From Nemopilema nomurai (Eukaryota; Cnidaria; Scyphozoa; Rhizostomeae; Rhizostomatidae), in the NCBI GenBank assembly GCA_003864495.1, contig ML133426.1, positions 2,294,001 through 2,358,000 on the forward strand: a DNA stretch of 64,000 nucleotides, given 5' to 3'. Every line of letters starts with the position of its first letter. Position 1 is the first letter of the stretch. The translations under genes were made by a program, and so were the position numbers. The notes under the pieces were generated by a model. That model made no database searches and had not been told where the DNA came from. It was given only the letters and a program-made list of their open reading frames with translations. Below, piece after piece: positions 11,801-22,719 of the stretch.

Positions 11801-13481
11801 CGAAAGAGAAATTACTTGTGAAAACTTGCGCGCTTTTTTATTTATAAGAAATCGCTTTATAAGAATACCACTGGTAAAAGGCCGACAATTTAAGAAACCA
11901 TCACTGGTAAATGAAAAATCACTAAGAAGCTCTTCAATTACTTATTCTTGTTGGAATACACAAGATAACCACAGAGCATGGTTTTGCGATGCCCCAGATT
12001 GTGCTAACAACATAACCTTGCAGGATGCTGGTGCCATGTGTGATCAGACACGGGCATAATGCCATCCATTATTTGGCTGCCTTTGCCAATTCAGAGACTG
12101 TGAATCCAATTTAGAATATTTTACTGGTAAAATGTGCCCAAAATGGCCTAAAATTTAGAGACTTTCAACCGGTGAAGCTTGAGCTAGTTTTCTTATAAAA
12201 ATTTCACTTGTTTCTCAAAAGGAATTACAATCTATGCCGTGTGTGACATATTCCTTCGCCAATCGGTAGGCCGTGGGTTAGGAGCTAGACTTGTACTGGA
12301 ATTTCCTTCACTTTGATTCAAGAAAGGCACGCACGTTGTCAGATGAGCGCTTGATCACACGAGGTGATGGCTACAGTTTTCGTCTTTTGTCTTCTTTAGG
12401 CACGTGCCATCGGATCATCATGTCCTTTGTTCCAAACCAGATAGTCTCCTTTTCATCCAAAGACCATGTCTTCTGGCCTCTTTTCTATTACAACTGCTAC
12501 CTTGTGATTGGTGAGTGCCCCTTACTACGTTTATTAGGCATGACATGTGTTGCAATGACAGCATGTCGCCTTACATTGCTAAATTGCAAATACGTCTTGA
12601 CTGGTTTCAAAAGCGGTTTGATTCAGTGATAACGCTGCCTTAATTTGGTTATATCTCTTTATTTGGGCTTCACGTTTTCCAATTGAATTTTTCTTAGGCC
12701 CCTTGTTTGTTGGCGAACTTGTTCCAGGCTCTATTGGCTTTTGTTTCGTTCATGGAATTTTCACGAATGCCAACTGGATTCCAGGCTCTTTAACGTACAT
12801 TTACGGGACATTGCAGGTATGTTGACTGCGGCTACGGTTCCGTTTACATTTTACCACTGCACATCCATAAACGCCATTGGCTCCACTCCGCAAGTTATTG
12901 GAGAAGCTAAAGTATTTTGCAAACATTACCAACGAAATGTTTTTTTTTCAAGCGAATCATGGCAATCGACATTTCTCTGCCAAAAACCGTCGTTTCTAAT
13001 TTGTTGATTTGGCTTTTAACCTGAATGTCACCTAGGTTCGTCAAGCCAACAATCAATGTCTCGGTAGTTGGGCGATTTTCGAGTCACAGAATCTTTGTGG
13101 CCTCATTTGAAAGCGTGCCCAAACAACAATCGATTGCGAATTTTTCATTTTCAAATGACACTACTCACACTATCCTAACTCGCATTACCTCCAATGCAAT
13201 ATCCTTCAATGATTATATTTCACTTTCAGATTGTCACATTTACCGTTCCCATGATGCTTTGGCTTGGCGGTGCAAACACTTCGAGGAATGGTGCAGGAAG
13301 AATTATATGCTTCCTCGTGAATACATTTTGCCTTGTTTTAGGATTGCTCTTCCAACTGTATTTCTGCTATACCATTTACATTTGTTACGGCCCCTTGGCC
13401 TTTTTCCTGAGCCCCTCGGCGGCTGGAGCCGTGATGCTGGAGGCCTGGCTACTCTATCGAAACAAAGTATATAGTCGTTGA
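2802..13481 (+). CDS. TMEM62: TMEM62-like transmembrane metallophosphoesterase
   Basis: Thirteen exons: 2802-3011, 3132-3246, 3630-3767, 4180-4379, 4693-4814, 5301-5423, 5848-6003, 6460-6622, 6882-6992, 8187-8271, 12400-12510, 12698-12816, 13230-13481 (stop TGA). Phases agree at every junction; the product is 634 aa, close to human TMEM62 (643). Residues 8-27 form an N-terminal membrane anchor. Calcineurin-type phosphoesterase metal motifs follow in order: DIH (73-75), GDITDAK (from 109), GNHDAF (152-157), GHYP (244-247), GHLH (270-273). The C-terminal quarter carries several hydrophobic helices, including a GPLFVGE segment that matches the family. Substrate is unknown even in vertebrates, so the enzyme activity is inferred from the metal ligands. 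The 4.1 kb intron 8272-12399 contains a bHLH gene on the other strand. The exon 10 to exon 11 join (8271 to 12400) is the least certain, though the residue spacing fits the human protein. Confidence 0.92.
8803..8808 (-). terminator. Poly(A) signal AATAAA overlapping the bHLH stop codon
   Basis: On the minus strand the bHLH reading frame ends TAAATAAA: the stop codon TAA (8810-8808) shares its last base with an AATAAA hexamer (8808-8803). If it is used, the 3' UTR would be only about 15-30 nt long. Confidence 0.45.
8808..9641 (-). CDS. Intronless bHLH transcription factor nested in a TMEM62 intron
   Basis: A single open frame of 277 aa from the ATG at 9641. In-frame GTG GTC codons lie directly upstream, but ATG is preferred. 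Near residues 45-100 there is a basic region (REKNRIR, with the Glu and Arg that contact the E-box), helix 1 (AIGKEFNKLAELLP), a loop containing GGKRSHQ, and helix 2 (KILQDTIAYIRALEVEL). This is a complete DNA-binding and dimerisation domain. The remaining ~175 residues are acidic and polar, with a cysteine-rich patch (CAFTCCGETTRCCAAH) and no second domain that I recognise. I cannot assign a bHLH subfamily; the helix 1 spacing is nearest to class A/atonal-type proteins. It lies wholly inside the 4.1 kb TMEM62 intron, antisense to the host. Lack of introns, in an intron-rich neighbourhood, suggests either retroposition or the single-exon state common in tissue-specific bHLH genes. Confidence 0.88.
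   Translation of the reverse strand: MEKAAPERRRSFLRFLHDAEDLRLPSLKYSQNCARGNESGKRKYSAEMRQKATIREKNRIRAIGKEFNKLAELLPQASGGKRSHQKILQDTIAYIRALEVELSLTDEKSLFEGWSADSENLADCPSDYEGDSCRMKVLHNGTITSRYNLELLKLSGIYEPTTYADIIQHEMAFKGCAFTCCGETTRCCAAHDQSEKIDLGPTPSSTQTAYNGFKVEEMTPELSSEDQDSVCSEIELGHSCLQKQGHNYQDDESEPEVFDTKRSLSFNNVVTGLHFKL
11071..11116 (+). repeat. Pentanucleotide (GTAAT-type) microsatellite
   Basis: Imperfect runs of TAATG/TAACG change into TAATATAATATAAT. A second AT-rich run (11185-11215) follows. Both lie in the long TMEM62 intron. Confidence 0.7.
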
Positions 13482-16400
13482 ATAGCCGCTGCAGTTTCAT
13501 TAGCATTTTCTTCAATTTCATTGCAAAGAATTTAATGAGTAATACCACCACCCCCTACAGAAGATAAAATCCTTGCATGTCATGACCAGGCAGGCTGTAG
13601 CTATGTCGTCAATGGAATAGTCAATCTTGAACAAAATTTTCAACAATTTTCAGTTAGAATTTTCGCTTATCAGTGCTAGTTATAATTTTAACAAGTAAAT
13701 ATATTGTACATTTCATTGAATAGATCGCACGCTAAGTTTAGTAGCTAAGAGTTCCTATCCTTGACTTGGCGCTTTGCTTGCTCGATCGCGCTGTGCATTC
13801 TTTCTTGCCTTCTCCCTGGGCGTGCATTTTACATTTTTAGGGAAGGACTGAAAAGATTTGAAGAAACCTTCTTAGAAGAGTCTTACCTCTTCACGTATTG
13901 CCTTAAGTTGCTTAGAAAAGGGAAACCCGCTTTTTGTTGGTAAACTATTAGAATTCTACGGGAGTTCAAAAGACTCATCGACTTGGGAGTTATGGCTTAG
14001 AACTATGATAACATTCATGCATCGTGTCCCCGTTTCGCGGCCATCTCTACAATTTGCTCTGTACACTAATGTCAGAGCTGTTTGACAAGGCCTCTGTGTA
14101 CATAACTCGAAAGATTAATTTGACAGACCCCCATATCGCCTCTCTACCAGATCTCATCACAACAGTTTAATAATCATATTTCATGTGCTTGCACTCCAAA
14201 CCCCGTTCTATCCAAAAACCTGTTTTGTTTTGATAATAGGATCTTTCCATCAAGAACAGGCATTGTGGTATCAATTAGAATTTATAACCCGGTCGCAAAG
14301 CAGTACAATGCAGCCAATGCAATGCAGCATGCAGCCAATGCAATGCAGTCTCGAAATAGCGACCCCAGCATCTAGAATATCATAATTATCATTCTGTTGC
14401 TCTTGAGAGATCAGTGAAAGAAAGCCCTGTACTAGATTAAAGATTTTCCTGGAGACCCAATATTGTTTGCAACCTATTTTTTGACTTTTGTGAAAGGAAG
14501 GAACAAGATGATAAGCTGAAAAGAATGGCGTGGCAAGTCTTATGCTGCTTCGCAGAGGCCAGTCAAATGCGAAATTCTGCACTGTAAGCATTTGCTTGGT
14601 ATAAAAGAGAACAGTTGCGAGTTGATTTAACGACCTTCAAGTGAATGAAACACAACTTCACAACTTAAAACACAGAAGACAACAAAATTTTGCAAAATCG
14701 CAAGGCCATTGTAACACATCACATGTATATGTCACACGTCAAAGGTCATGTTTCAACGGTCAATATCAGTGACGGATAGAAGGGGAAAGGTTCATCATGA
14801 GATTCAATCCGGATGTTTGAAGTTTTCTCTTCCCCAAATAAAAAGCCTGGATCAATTTACTTTTTTTTACTTTATTAACTCTATTAACTAAAATTACAAT
14901 AACTGCAAATACGTGTAATTAACTTCATGGTCACCTCACATGATAATAGGCACGATGATTGAAACGGGTTGGACATGTCCAGCTATGTGTGTCGTCTGTC
15001 TGCGTCGTCTGTCTGCGTCGGTGTCGACAGTCTGCGAGGTTGGTACGGGATAGTGGGATTGTTACGCAGGGTAGCACGGGATACTTGGTAATGGTGCCAT
15101 TCATGTGCGGACCTAAGTTATTGCTAGGCCATTCCAGTTTTGGCGCCCAAATTCAAATGCAACATGTTTACCATAGACGCCTCAAACAAGACTGTTTTCT
15201 CTAAAGACCATGACAGTTTTCTCGACAACGATTTTTCCAAGTCCGGTGCACTTAAAGTTTTCGCGCCAATTTTATAAATGAAGTGAAAATGACGAACTTT
15301 TGCGCCATAAGGCACAAGGAAAACCTAAAACATACGATAACATATGTACAGGAGAAACCATAGAGACAGGATAATTAATTATCCTATCTCTATGGGAGAA
15401 ACTCACATCGAGCAGGGTCAAAAATCCGACGAAAAGTGAACCGGGCATCATGGGGTCTCATCCTGCGAATCAGATCCGGGTGATTGTTGGTCTTTTGACG
15501 AACTGCGAAGTTTTTGGTTTGGTTGGCACGGCAACGAAGGAGCGGTTCACTCCCAGTCCTTTTTGGCTCGCTCAAGTTTCGTTGCTGATTTCAACTGACT
15601 TCCAAGTAAAGAACTTTACAACGCCCGAAAAACAATGCTGGTTTATGCATGAAATTGCAAAAACAAAAGTCGCCCGCTCAAAGGGAGCGCTGTTTGAAAG
15701 GAACCGCAGTCTCGGCGCAATCAATGAGGGATAACGAGGCCGTAGACGACGCCGTCATGGAGACGAGACTGCTCGTGGGTCGCCCTGCCTATTCCTCTGG
15801 GAAGCCATAACAGTTTGGGGGTATTCAATCCGCGCTGCACCGCAAATGTATGAAATTCTTCAGTAATCTTATTTTAGACCGCGGCAAGCATTGCTGGCAT
15901 ACTGCTCTCATTAAAATCATACCACCCCAGACGACATCTCAGGAACATTCAAAGAGACTTCCGCTGTGTCGTCGGAGAGCTTATCCAGTTTTCGGAATTC
16001 GCATAATTTTCCTCTTTTGTCTTATCTATGAAATGTGTCTGCAATTTCCAATGAACTTAATTGGAAAGAAATCCAACCGCTTTCACATCCCAAAGAGGTA
16101 ATGTTTGTAAACACGTCACACCTTCCTTCGCTTCGCAAGAAGAAAGGACAGTCTCTCGCTTTCTGCATTATGCAAAAATCAACTTTGGCTTTATTTTGAA
16201 ACATTTCCTTATACTCAAAATATTAACTTTATTTGGTTTTACAATTGAACAAATTTGATCTTTAGGTGGCATTTGATAAAAGAGGAAGCATTTGATAAAG
16301 AGGGCATTCGACGGAGGACATTTCTGCCTAACCTGAAAATGCACTCGGGATTTGCCACCAAGCCGCACCTCATGGAGGCGTCGTCCGCAGGAAGCAAGTA

Positions 16401-17485
16401 TCTGCCAAAGGACTTCGACGTCCTCAGCCTAAAAGCATTCCCTAGTCTCTCAATTGCTACCGTGTTTCCAAAAGATTCCAGTCTTAAAATTGAGGCATGT
16501 TATTCAAATTTAAATAAATCTATCGGTTTCATGTGGATGGTGGGAAAAAGCTGGCCGCGAGAAGTCCCCTTCATGCCAAGGCCTTTCGAAACCTTATAAA
16601 AATACTGAGTTGTTTTTTGCATAGATTTGCTGTATTTTAATGAACTTTCAGCAAATGTCCTTGTCAATATGACGATCAAAACAGGGACGGCATCGAATTT
16701 TGCCAAAGCAGAGAAGAGCCCGCGTCGAATTTTCCCCAGAAAGTGGGCGTTAAAAAGCTGAAACCGCGGAATGATGACCTCTTTAAGGTCAGTTAGATAG
16801 GAAGGAATGTGGACATTTTTGGTTAGGTCGGAGTGGCATGCTCACGTGGCGAGTTGTCTGGAAATCACTGGAGGGCCTCCTCCTTGTTGCTTCGATCGGA
16901 GGGCCTCCTTGTGCCTTGTTTGGCGAGCAACATTGACGGCAGTAGATAAGAAAAACAAGCGATCGCTAACACGTCGATCATCAATATCGTTTTTACAAGA
17001 AACTGCAACTGATGTTGACTCAATTGACATCGATCATATATATCATAGTTAATATGATTATGTATATAAATATCCTTTTACAGCCACAGCTTCATAACAA
17101 TCGATTAGCAAACATTCAACGAAGATTGAACTTTTGGCCCGTTTGATTTAAGCATAAAGTGTAAGACAACGAAGCGTATTTTACCTACATAACAAGTTTG
17201 GTGATCTGGTTCTCACATTAACAAGGCACCGGCATGGTTTGTGGCGCCAGCTAACGGGATGCGATTGTATACATTCCGTCCCTGAACTGAGATTGTATAC
17301 ATTCAAACAGTGTACCTTTCAAGAAAGTTTACAATATCCTTTACCAGGGTTTCAGAGTTATAAACGTGTTTGCACAAGCTCGTCTTTCCTTCATAAAAAT
17401 TGAGACTACCTTTCACTTGGTGCTTCTGGAAGACCATCGCAAGCCAACGCAAAGTTCGCGTAGGTGACATTTCATTGCGTCCTCT
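13482..17485. other. Intergenic, 4.0 kb, no supported gene
   Basis: Lies between the convergent ends of the TMEM62-like gene and the cystine-knot gene. It contains a small tandem duplication (unit ATGCAGCCAATGCAATGCAG-like, 14307-14348), the 38-bp palindrome described separately, and scattered short open frames with no recognisable motifs or paired splice sites. The longest is 16255-16599 (+, 114 codons), which contains a duplicated GCATTTGATAAA and resembles nothing I know. Confidence 0.6.
15358..15395. repeat. 38-bp near-perfect palindrome
   Basis: The sequence begins CCATAGAGACAGGATAATTA and its reverse complement follows immediately, centred on AATT, with one mismatch (GACAGG versus GATAGG). 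There is no loop. It could form a cruciform or hairpin. Confidence 0.85.
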
Positions 17486-17871
17486 TCACGTCGCTTTGCA
17501 AACAAGCACTTTCTTGATGTATTTGCGTCGAAGCAGTCCGGTTGTTTTGCACAAAATGTGCACTGGCTTTATGACGGAAAGGTAGGGCTGACATTTGCCA
17601 CAATTGCTTCGGTAATACCTCTTGATAAACAAACTGTTTTGAAAGACGCCTGGCAAACAAGTGCTGTAGCAGGCATTCGTCTTGTACTCGTAGCTCCCGC
17701 ATCCAACAATTGTCGCATTTTTCATGACTGGCACAGTGTGGCACTGCTGTTGGTCCGGGACCATGTCAACTCTGTCTTTTTGTGGCAAGCAAGAGATCTT
17801 GTGCAGAAAGCAGTGGAGAACAAAAACTGCTGCAAGATGCTTGAATTTCATCATCAACAGGGAGGACAAAC
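17486..17871 (-). CDS. Small secreted cystine-knot protein (CTCK; gremlin/DAN-like)
   Basis: The coding part is 17854-17486, 122 aa, in one exon. A good acceptor (CTATCTTTCAG) ends at 17872, so an upstream 5' UTR exon is likely. The ATG ATG pair at 17854 opens a signal peptide (MMKFKHLAAVFVLHCFL). Mature cysteines follow the C-terminal cystine-knot order: C, GC, CYSTC, CGKC, ILC, VCKAT-stop. Spacing matches gremlin/DAN family members, which are extracellular BMP or Wnt antagonists, and more loosely bursicon and norrin. Two oddities: the usual Gly of C-x-G-x-C is Ser, and the closing C-x-C lacks its last Cys because the frame stops after CKAT. Either the knot is incomplete or a further 3' exon is spliced on. 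Fold assignment is inference from cysteine spacing; ligand unknown. Confidence 0.6.
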
Positions 17872-18791
17872 CTGAAAGATAGTTTTGCTGCATTTAGCTC
17901 ACTGAAACTCACTGATCGTGTTTAATCTAAGCGAGTCTATACCATAATCCTAAGGACCAGGCCATCACGCTTTGACTGGCACAGGTTAGCCTCGATAAAC
18001 CTGGTTGAAACAGAATGTCCTTGGCGTCGCATTGCGCCTTGACGACTTCAGTAGCAACCTATACACAACCAAACTGATGTTGTCGAAGATTGTAACGGTT
18101 TCAAAAATAAATAGAAAACGGAAAAAAAACAGTGCCTGAATTAAAATTAGGATGAAAGAGGCTTATGCAAAATACCTTGAAACCACCAAATCTTCTTCTC
18201 AAACCAGTGAAATTTCTACAAACGTTTAGGAGCAAGCAGGCAGTTGTGCAGTCGAGATGTAGGACTGGTTAGCACGCGTGCGACAAGAGAATGCCGTAAC
18301 TAGACATGATTGTGTTGGCTGGTCTGTTTATAGATGAGTAGCGATTGGGGAGGGACTCAATGAATGAACGATGAACGCATACCCGCTGACTTGGAGTGTT
18401 GCGAAATTGAAAAGGAATAAAAATTGGCGAGATTAAAGGATTACCTCGACCGAGTTTCACAAAAAATGAATCATGCGTTCGCTATCAATTGGTGGCAGCA
18501 AGATTTTTTATCGTCCAGCATATTCCGAAGGAGACATTTTTCTGTTTCCGTTTGCGATAATAAACCCAAGCATTGTACAAACAAAGTGCTTTCTCCAAAG
18601 ATAAAAATAGGAACGCGAAAGGTAGTGACTGCTGAATAAGAGACAATGAACGGCATGCATTCACAGTAACAACCCCTTACGTCATAGTTGAAAGGAAAGC
18701 GAAATGCTCAGTTTGTGCTTTGAGTGAAAACAATCAGTTGTGTATGCCACCCAATTCTCTGTTTTCTTGGTGACTAGGACTTTGAAGCGAA
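17872..18791. other. Intergenic/5' non-coding stretch
   Basis: Separates the cystine-knot gene from the 3' end of the TMEM198-like gene; both lie on the minus strand. It probably includes the 5' UTR exon and promoter of the cystine-knot gene, but I cannot place them. No other gene is visible. Confidence 0.4.
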
Positions 18792-21700
18792 TCACTTGCT
18801 TTGCTTTTTAGTCAGATCGTCATCCTCAGCTCTCTTTTTGCAGCAACATGCACAGAAGCAGGCACAAACATTGAATGGACAGAGGTTTCCACCCTCATGC
18901 ATACCCTTGGCCGTCAGCTGGAATTGGAACAAGCAGCATACTGACGCAAGGCATGCCCACACACTGAACATTATCATGCCTGCAAGAACAAGTTGCTTAT
19001 GAAGTATTTAAAGGATTCATTAATCTGATTTGTTAAAGGAAGTCTCCTTCTAAAGTTAAAAGCTTTAATTTTCAAAATCGGAAAGCTTGAAAATAATGAT
19101 CTGAGATGAAAGTTTTCTTCTTGACGATTGAAAGCAAAACTATGCTCGGTCAGCTATCCAATAAATTACAAAGCGTACAAATTAGGAGCATGCTGAAACA
19201 CTGTTGACATATAGAAACCCATCAAACGAGCCACATCTTCTTTACAAATGATTTAAGTTCCCCACGTGAATAGAAGGTGGTGGAGAATATTGTGGTGTAA
19301 ACGTAGCACGACTCAAACATCTTCAAAGATATCAATCCTGCCCCTATACGTACTGTTTTTGGTCATCCAGCAGTTGGCATTGCGGAGGTGCAAATTTGCT
19401 CCCGAAAACCATTGCGAGTGACTGTCAAGACTAGCATTCTCCTTTAGAAAGTTGATCAGAGCATAGAGAGAAAAGGAGAAGGCGCTCTTGACGAAAACAT
19501 CGACACCTAAGGGCACAGGCGAGAAAGCAAAGTAAAAACGTCAAATCGAAAAGGCAGCCTATTTATGCAAGTAGTGAACATTCATACCAGAGTCCTTCTC
19601 ACAAGAGAATCACGCGGATGCCCTTTCAGCACCCGCTCAAAACAAACGGCTTTTCTCTCATGTTTATCAAAGATACATTAGGATTCAATCAGAGTAAAAG
19701 GGTAACTAACGCATCGAAACAATAAGTTAGAAAAAACCTTCAAAACCACGACTTGTTGGAAACTTGTGTCTGGTTACCTCTATAGCCCATTCCAAACGAA
19801 CGGAATTCATATCTTTTAACGCGAAGTAGATATCAACAAATATGATTGTCATGGCATCCTATAGTTGATTTGCAGCTGCTTCACCGCATCTGTGCTCCAT
19901 ACACACCACTTTAAAGTTAGTGCAATGCCTCTTAACTCACTTTCAGGTGTTGAAATATCAAGGCCCATAATATGGCACTTACCACAAAGAGCCGCGTATG
20001 AGCCCAAAAACGATGTGGACAATATTGCGAAAAGCTTTTCGTATCGCAACGTGAATGACCCAGCCACCACCGCACTCATTGTAAGGAACGAGCCAACTTC
20101 GGAAAAGCTGGGCAAAAAGGAGCATGTTAACGGGAGGAAGAGTTCGGTAGCAGCGAGTTTGCCACATACATGCTTGAATGATAAAATTTGTCAAGGCAGA
20201 CTGACAATGAAAGATTGCCACAACCAATTGCCAATTGTCACAATGAAGATTGCTGGATGCCAAGAAGATTCAATACAATCAATGAAAAACTGCTGTTTTA
20301 AACTCAAAATTTGTTTTTGGAATGACTTCATTTAAACAGGTGGCAAGCAAAAGTAGTCAAACTGATCAGTATGCTTTTAAGGTGGATTTGAAGCACAAAT
20401 ATGTTAACATGAAGATATCCTTCTAATATACACTCATCGTCAAACCATTCAAAATTAGCGCAAATTGTTCCGCAGTTCATTGACAACAATTCACGCTACT
20501 GTCTAAAGTGTGAATATTTGAAAACGTTCTCACCTTTTGAGGTAAATATTTAGTGGTGTATGCAGCAATAGGGTGGCAACCAACTAAAGTTTAAATGAAA
20601 AAGAGAAATGAACATCATAAAATGAGATCCTACAAGGAACGGGCCTTGCATTTCGAAGACAAACAGCAGTGGAAAAAGCTAGACGAATTACAAAGAAATC
20701 TTAGCAAGCATTTTTCAGGAAAAAAAAGAATATCGTTCTTGTTCATGAACAACTGTGTTGAAGAAAAAAATAAATGAAAACCGACCAGTCCAAGGCACTT
20801 TCCAATCACGAAAATTCCAATTCTGTATAATCTGGTTACGAGAACTCCGACGACTGTTCCCACGAAGGCGCTTGCTGCAACGTGAACTAAAAAGAATTGG
20901 ATGCAGCGTATAGGGTAGAGTCTAGATAGGCCCTGGCTAGGAACATTGCAAACATCTTGCAAATAAAAACTAATTCAGCAAATACACCGTTGGCTGGTCA
21001 AGACTAGCACATATGAGCAAGTCTTGTTTAAAAGAAAGTAGCAAGTCCTCTCTAGACCATAGAACTTAAGTTTGATCATAGAAGCAGCAAGCAAATAATC
21101 TATAGATTTGGTTTTTTCGAATTGTCAAAGAATGATCAGAAATACAAACTTAAACTTTTAGCCAAACTGTGAAATATTGCACTGAGTGGATTGGATGGAA
21201 TTTCGCAATTCCAATGAGTTTATTGCAAAGTCCATTTATATACAACAAGAACGATCTGTAAAATGTCAGCTGGTATTTTAGACACGGGACATGGGTGTAG
21301 TACGTACCATCAGCCCGGCCCCGGTTGGTGCAACAATATTTTGTGTCGATAAATGACGGACTGAATACGTAGAATGCAGCAAATGCTAGAGCGAAGCCTG
21401 TGAAAAACATGGCGAGCTGCAAAAACAGAAAAGGAGTGAGTGCACGAGGGACACGTGGGGCTTTCAAGATGCTTGAATATGATAATAAAAATTGTTGGTG
21501 AGAGGTTTAGAAATCTGAAGAGGACAAGTGGGATTACCTTGAGAAAACGGTAGCCTGCAAGGGCCACGAAGAGCCCAGCAATGGCAGCAACTTCGACCAG
21601 AACAATATGACTTGTAGACCTACGAAAAAGCAGGAAGGAAAGGTGCATTAAATGCCCAACACATTTGTGACGCATCTGCAGCACCTCCAGCAGCAAGTAC

Positions 21701-22002
21701 TTACTATGGAGATCGCAAGCTCAACAGAAATGGTCACAGTGTTGATTTGCAGACGAATTAAGAAGCTACAAGTTCCAGCACGGCATGGGCACCCATGAAG
21801 CGATTCGAAACTGGTAGCAGCCAATCACTGCAGCCATCTAATCATGCACAAAACCAACACTTCATATTTGCATCAATCAATCAATTGAGCACATTAATCA
21901 TCGATTACCAACGTACCTTTTGATAAAGTAGTCGTAATAAAGCGAGTTAGCCGTCGAGTTTATTTCGCCAATGCACCCAGATGTTTGGTTGGACGAGTTC
22001 AT
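18792..22002 (-). CDS. TMEM198-like (DUF4203) multi-pass membrane protein
   Basis: Eight exons in coding order: 22002-21917, 21619-21538, 21416-21308, 20886-20786, 20583-20534, 20107-19983, 19506-19354, 18979-18792. Every junction is GT-AG and phases agree; the product is 297 aa. A short N-terminal ectodomain rich in NxS/T sites (NSSNQTS, NST) precedes about seven hydrophobic helices. These include VEVAAIAGLFVALAGYRFLK, LAMFFTGFALAFAAFYVF, a Gly-rich helix around SAFVGTVVGVLVTRLYR, and the segment AILSTSFLGSYAALCGVDVF. Helix order, the GYRFLK motif and the ALxG-D/V-x-F motif match TMEM198/DUF4203. The tail has a dense cysteine cluster (CACFCACCCKK), a likely palmitoylation site, then an acidic-lysine end. 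Vertebrate TMEM198 has been tied to Wnt co-receptor signalling at membranes; transfer of that role is inference. The 50-bp exon 20583-20534 is the shortest and least certain. Confidence 0.82.
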
Positions 22003-22719
22003 TGTCCGGCCTTCTTCAGCAGCCCAAGCAACTCGCGCGGTCGGTCGGCCTTTTTACTTAAACATCGAGCATGATCTTTTGACCTGCAACACCAGACTGT
22101 GGAAGCAAGGCCGACGGAATTATGGCCTCTAATCTTTCGGCCAACTTGACCTGGCAGGGAAAAGACGCCCTCCCCAGATGCACCTTCCTTGTCTACCTAT
22201 ATCGGGACTTTGATGCCATCGAATAAAAGCAAACTGGCTATCGTCCGGAATATTTTCCGTAATCTACAACTGGCAACAAGAATGCTTTAACGACAGGTGG
22301 TCGTGCCATGGATGACCTGCAGACTCTACAGGAAAGCCTGCCAAACAAGGATGGGCTCGTACTGAAACGACGCCCAGGGTTGACCTAGGCTGTTGCTTAT
22401 GATTCTGTAGAAGCGCGAGGGCAGGGAATCGCCACTCGGGTACTTCCAGATAAGTAGAAAGAATGTCTGCGTGTGTGCCGCAGACAGGCCAGAGATGTGC
22501 CGCATTCTAAACTTGGTTCAGTGCTTATAGAAACTTACCAACTTGAAAAATTGTCACCTTTTACATTAAAACGAATGACCTTGCAAAGCGGGCATCCCTT
22601 CGAGCTACAAATGAAACGAGTTCATCACTGGTGCTTCGATTCACATCGCTACCTGTCACGAATAAACCAAATAAAAAGCAAAACTTTTGCACCAGTCATA
22701 ATACATTCTCGCGGTCTAT
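22003..22719. other. Intergenic spacer between CCDC61 3' end and TMEM198-like start
   Basis: 717 bp between two tandem minus-strand genes. It must hold the CCDC61 3' UTR and the TMEM198-like promoter. I see no canonical AATAAA on the minus strand close to the CCDC61 stop and no other gene. Confidence 0.5.

Noticed and set aside
16255..16599. 114-codon plus-strand frame as a gene
   Set aside because: No motif, no paired splice sites or conserved composition; contains a simple internal duplication.
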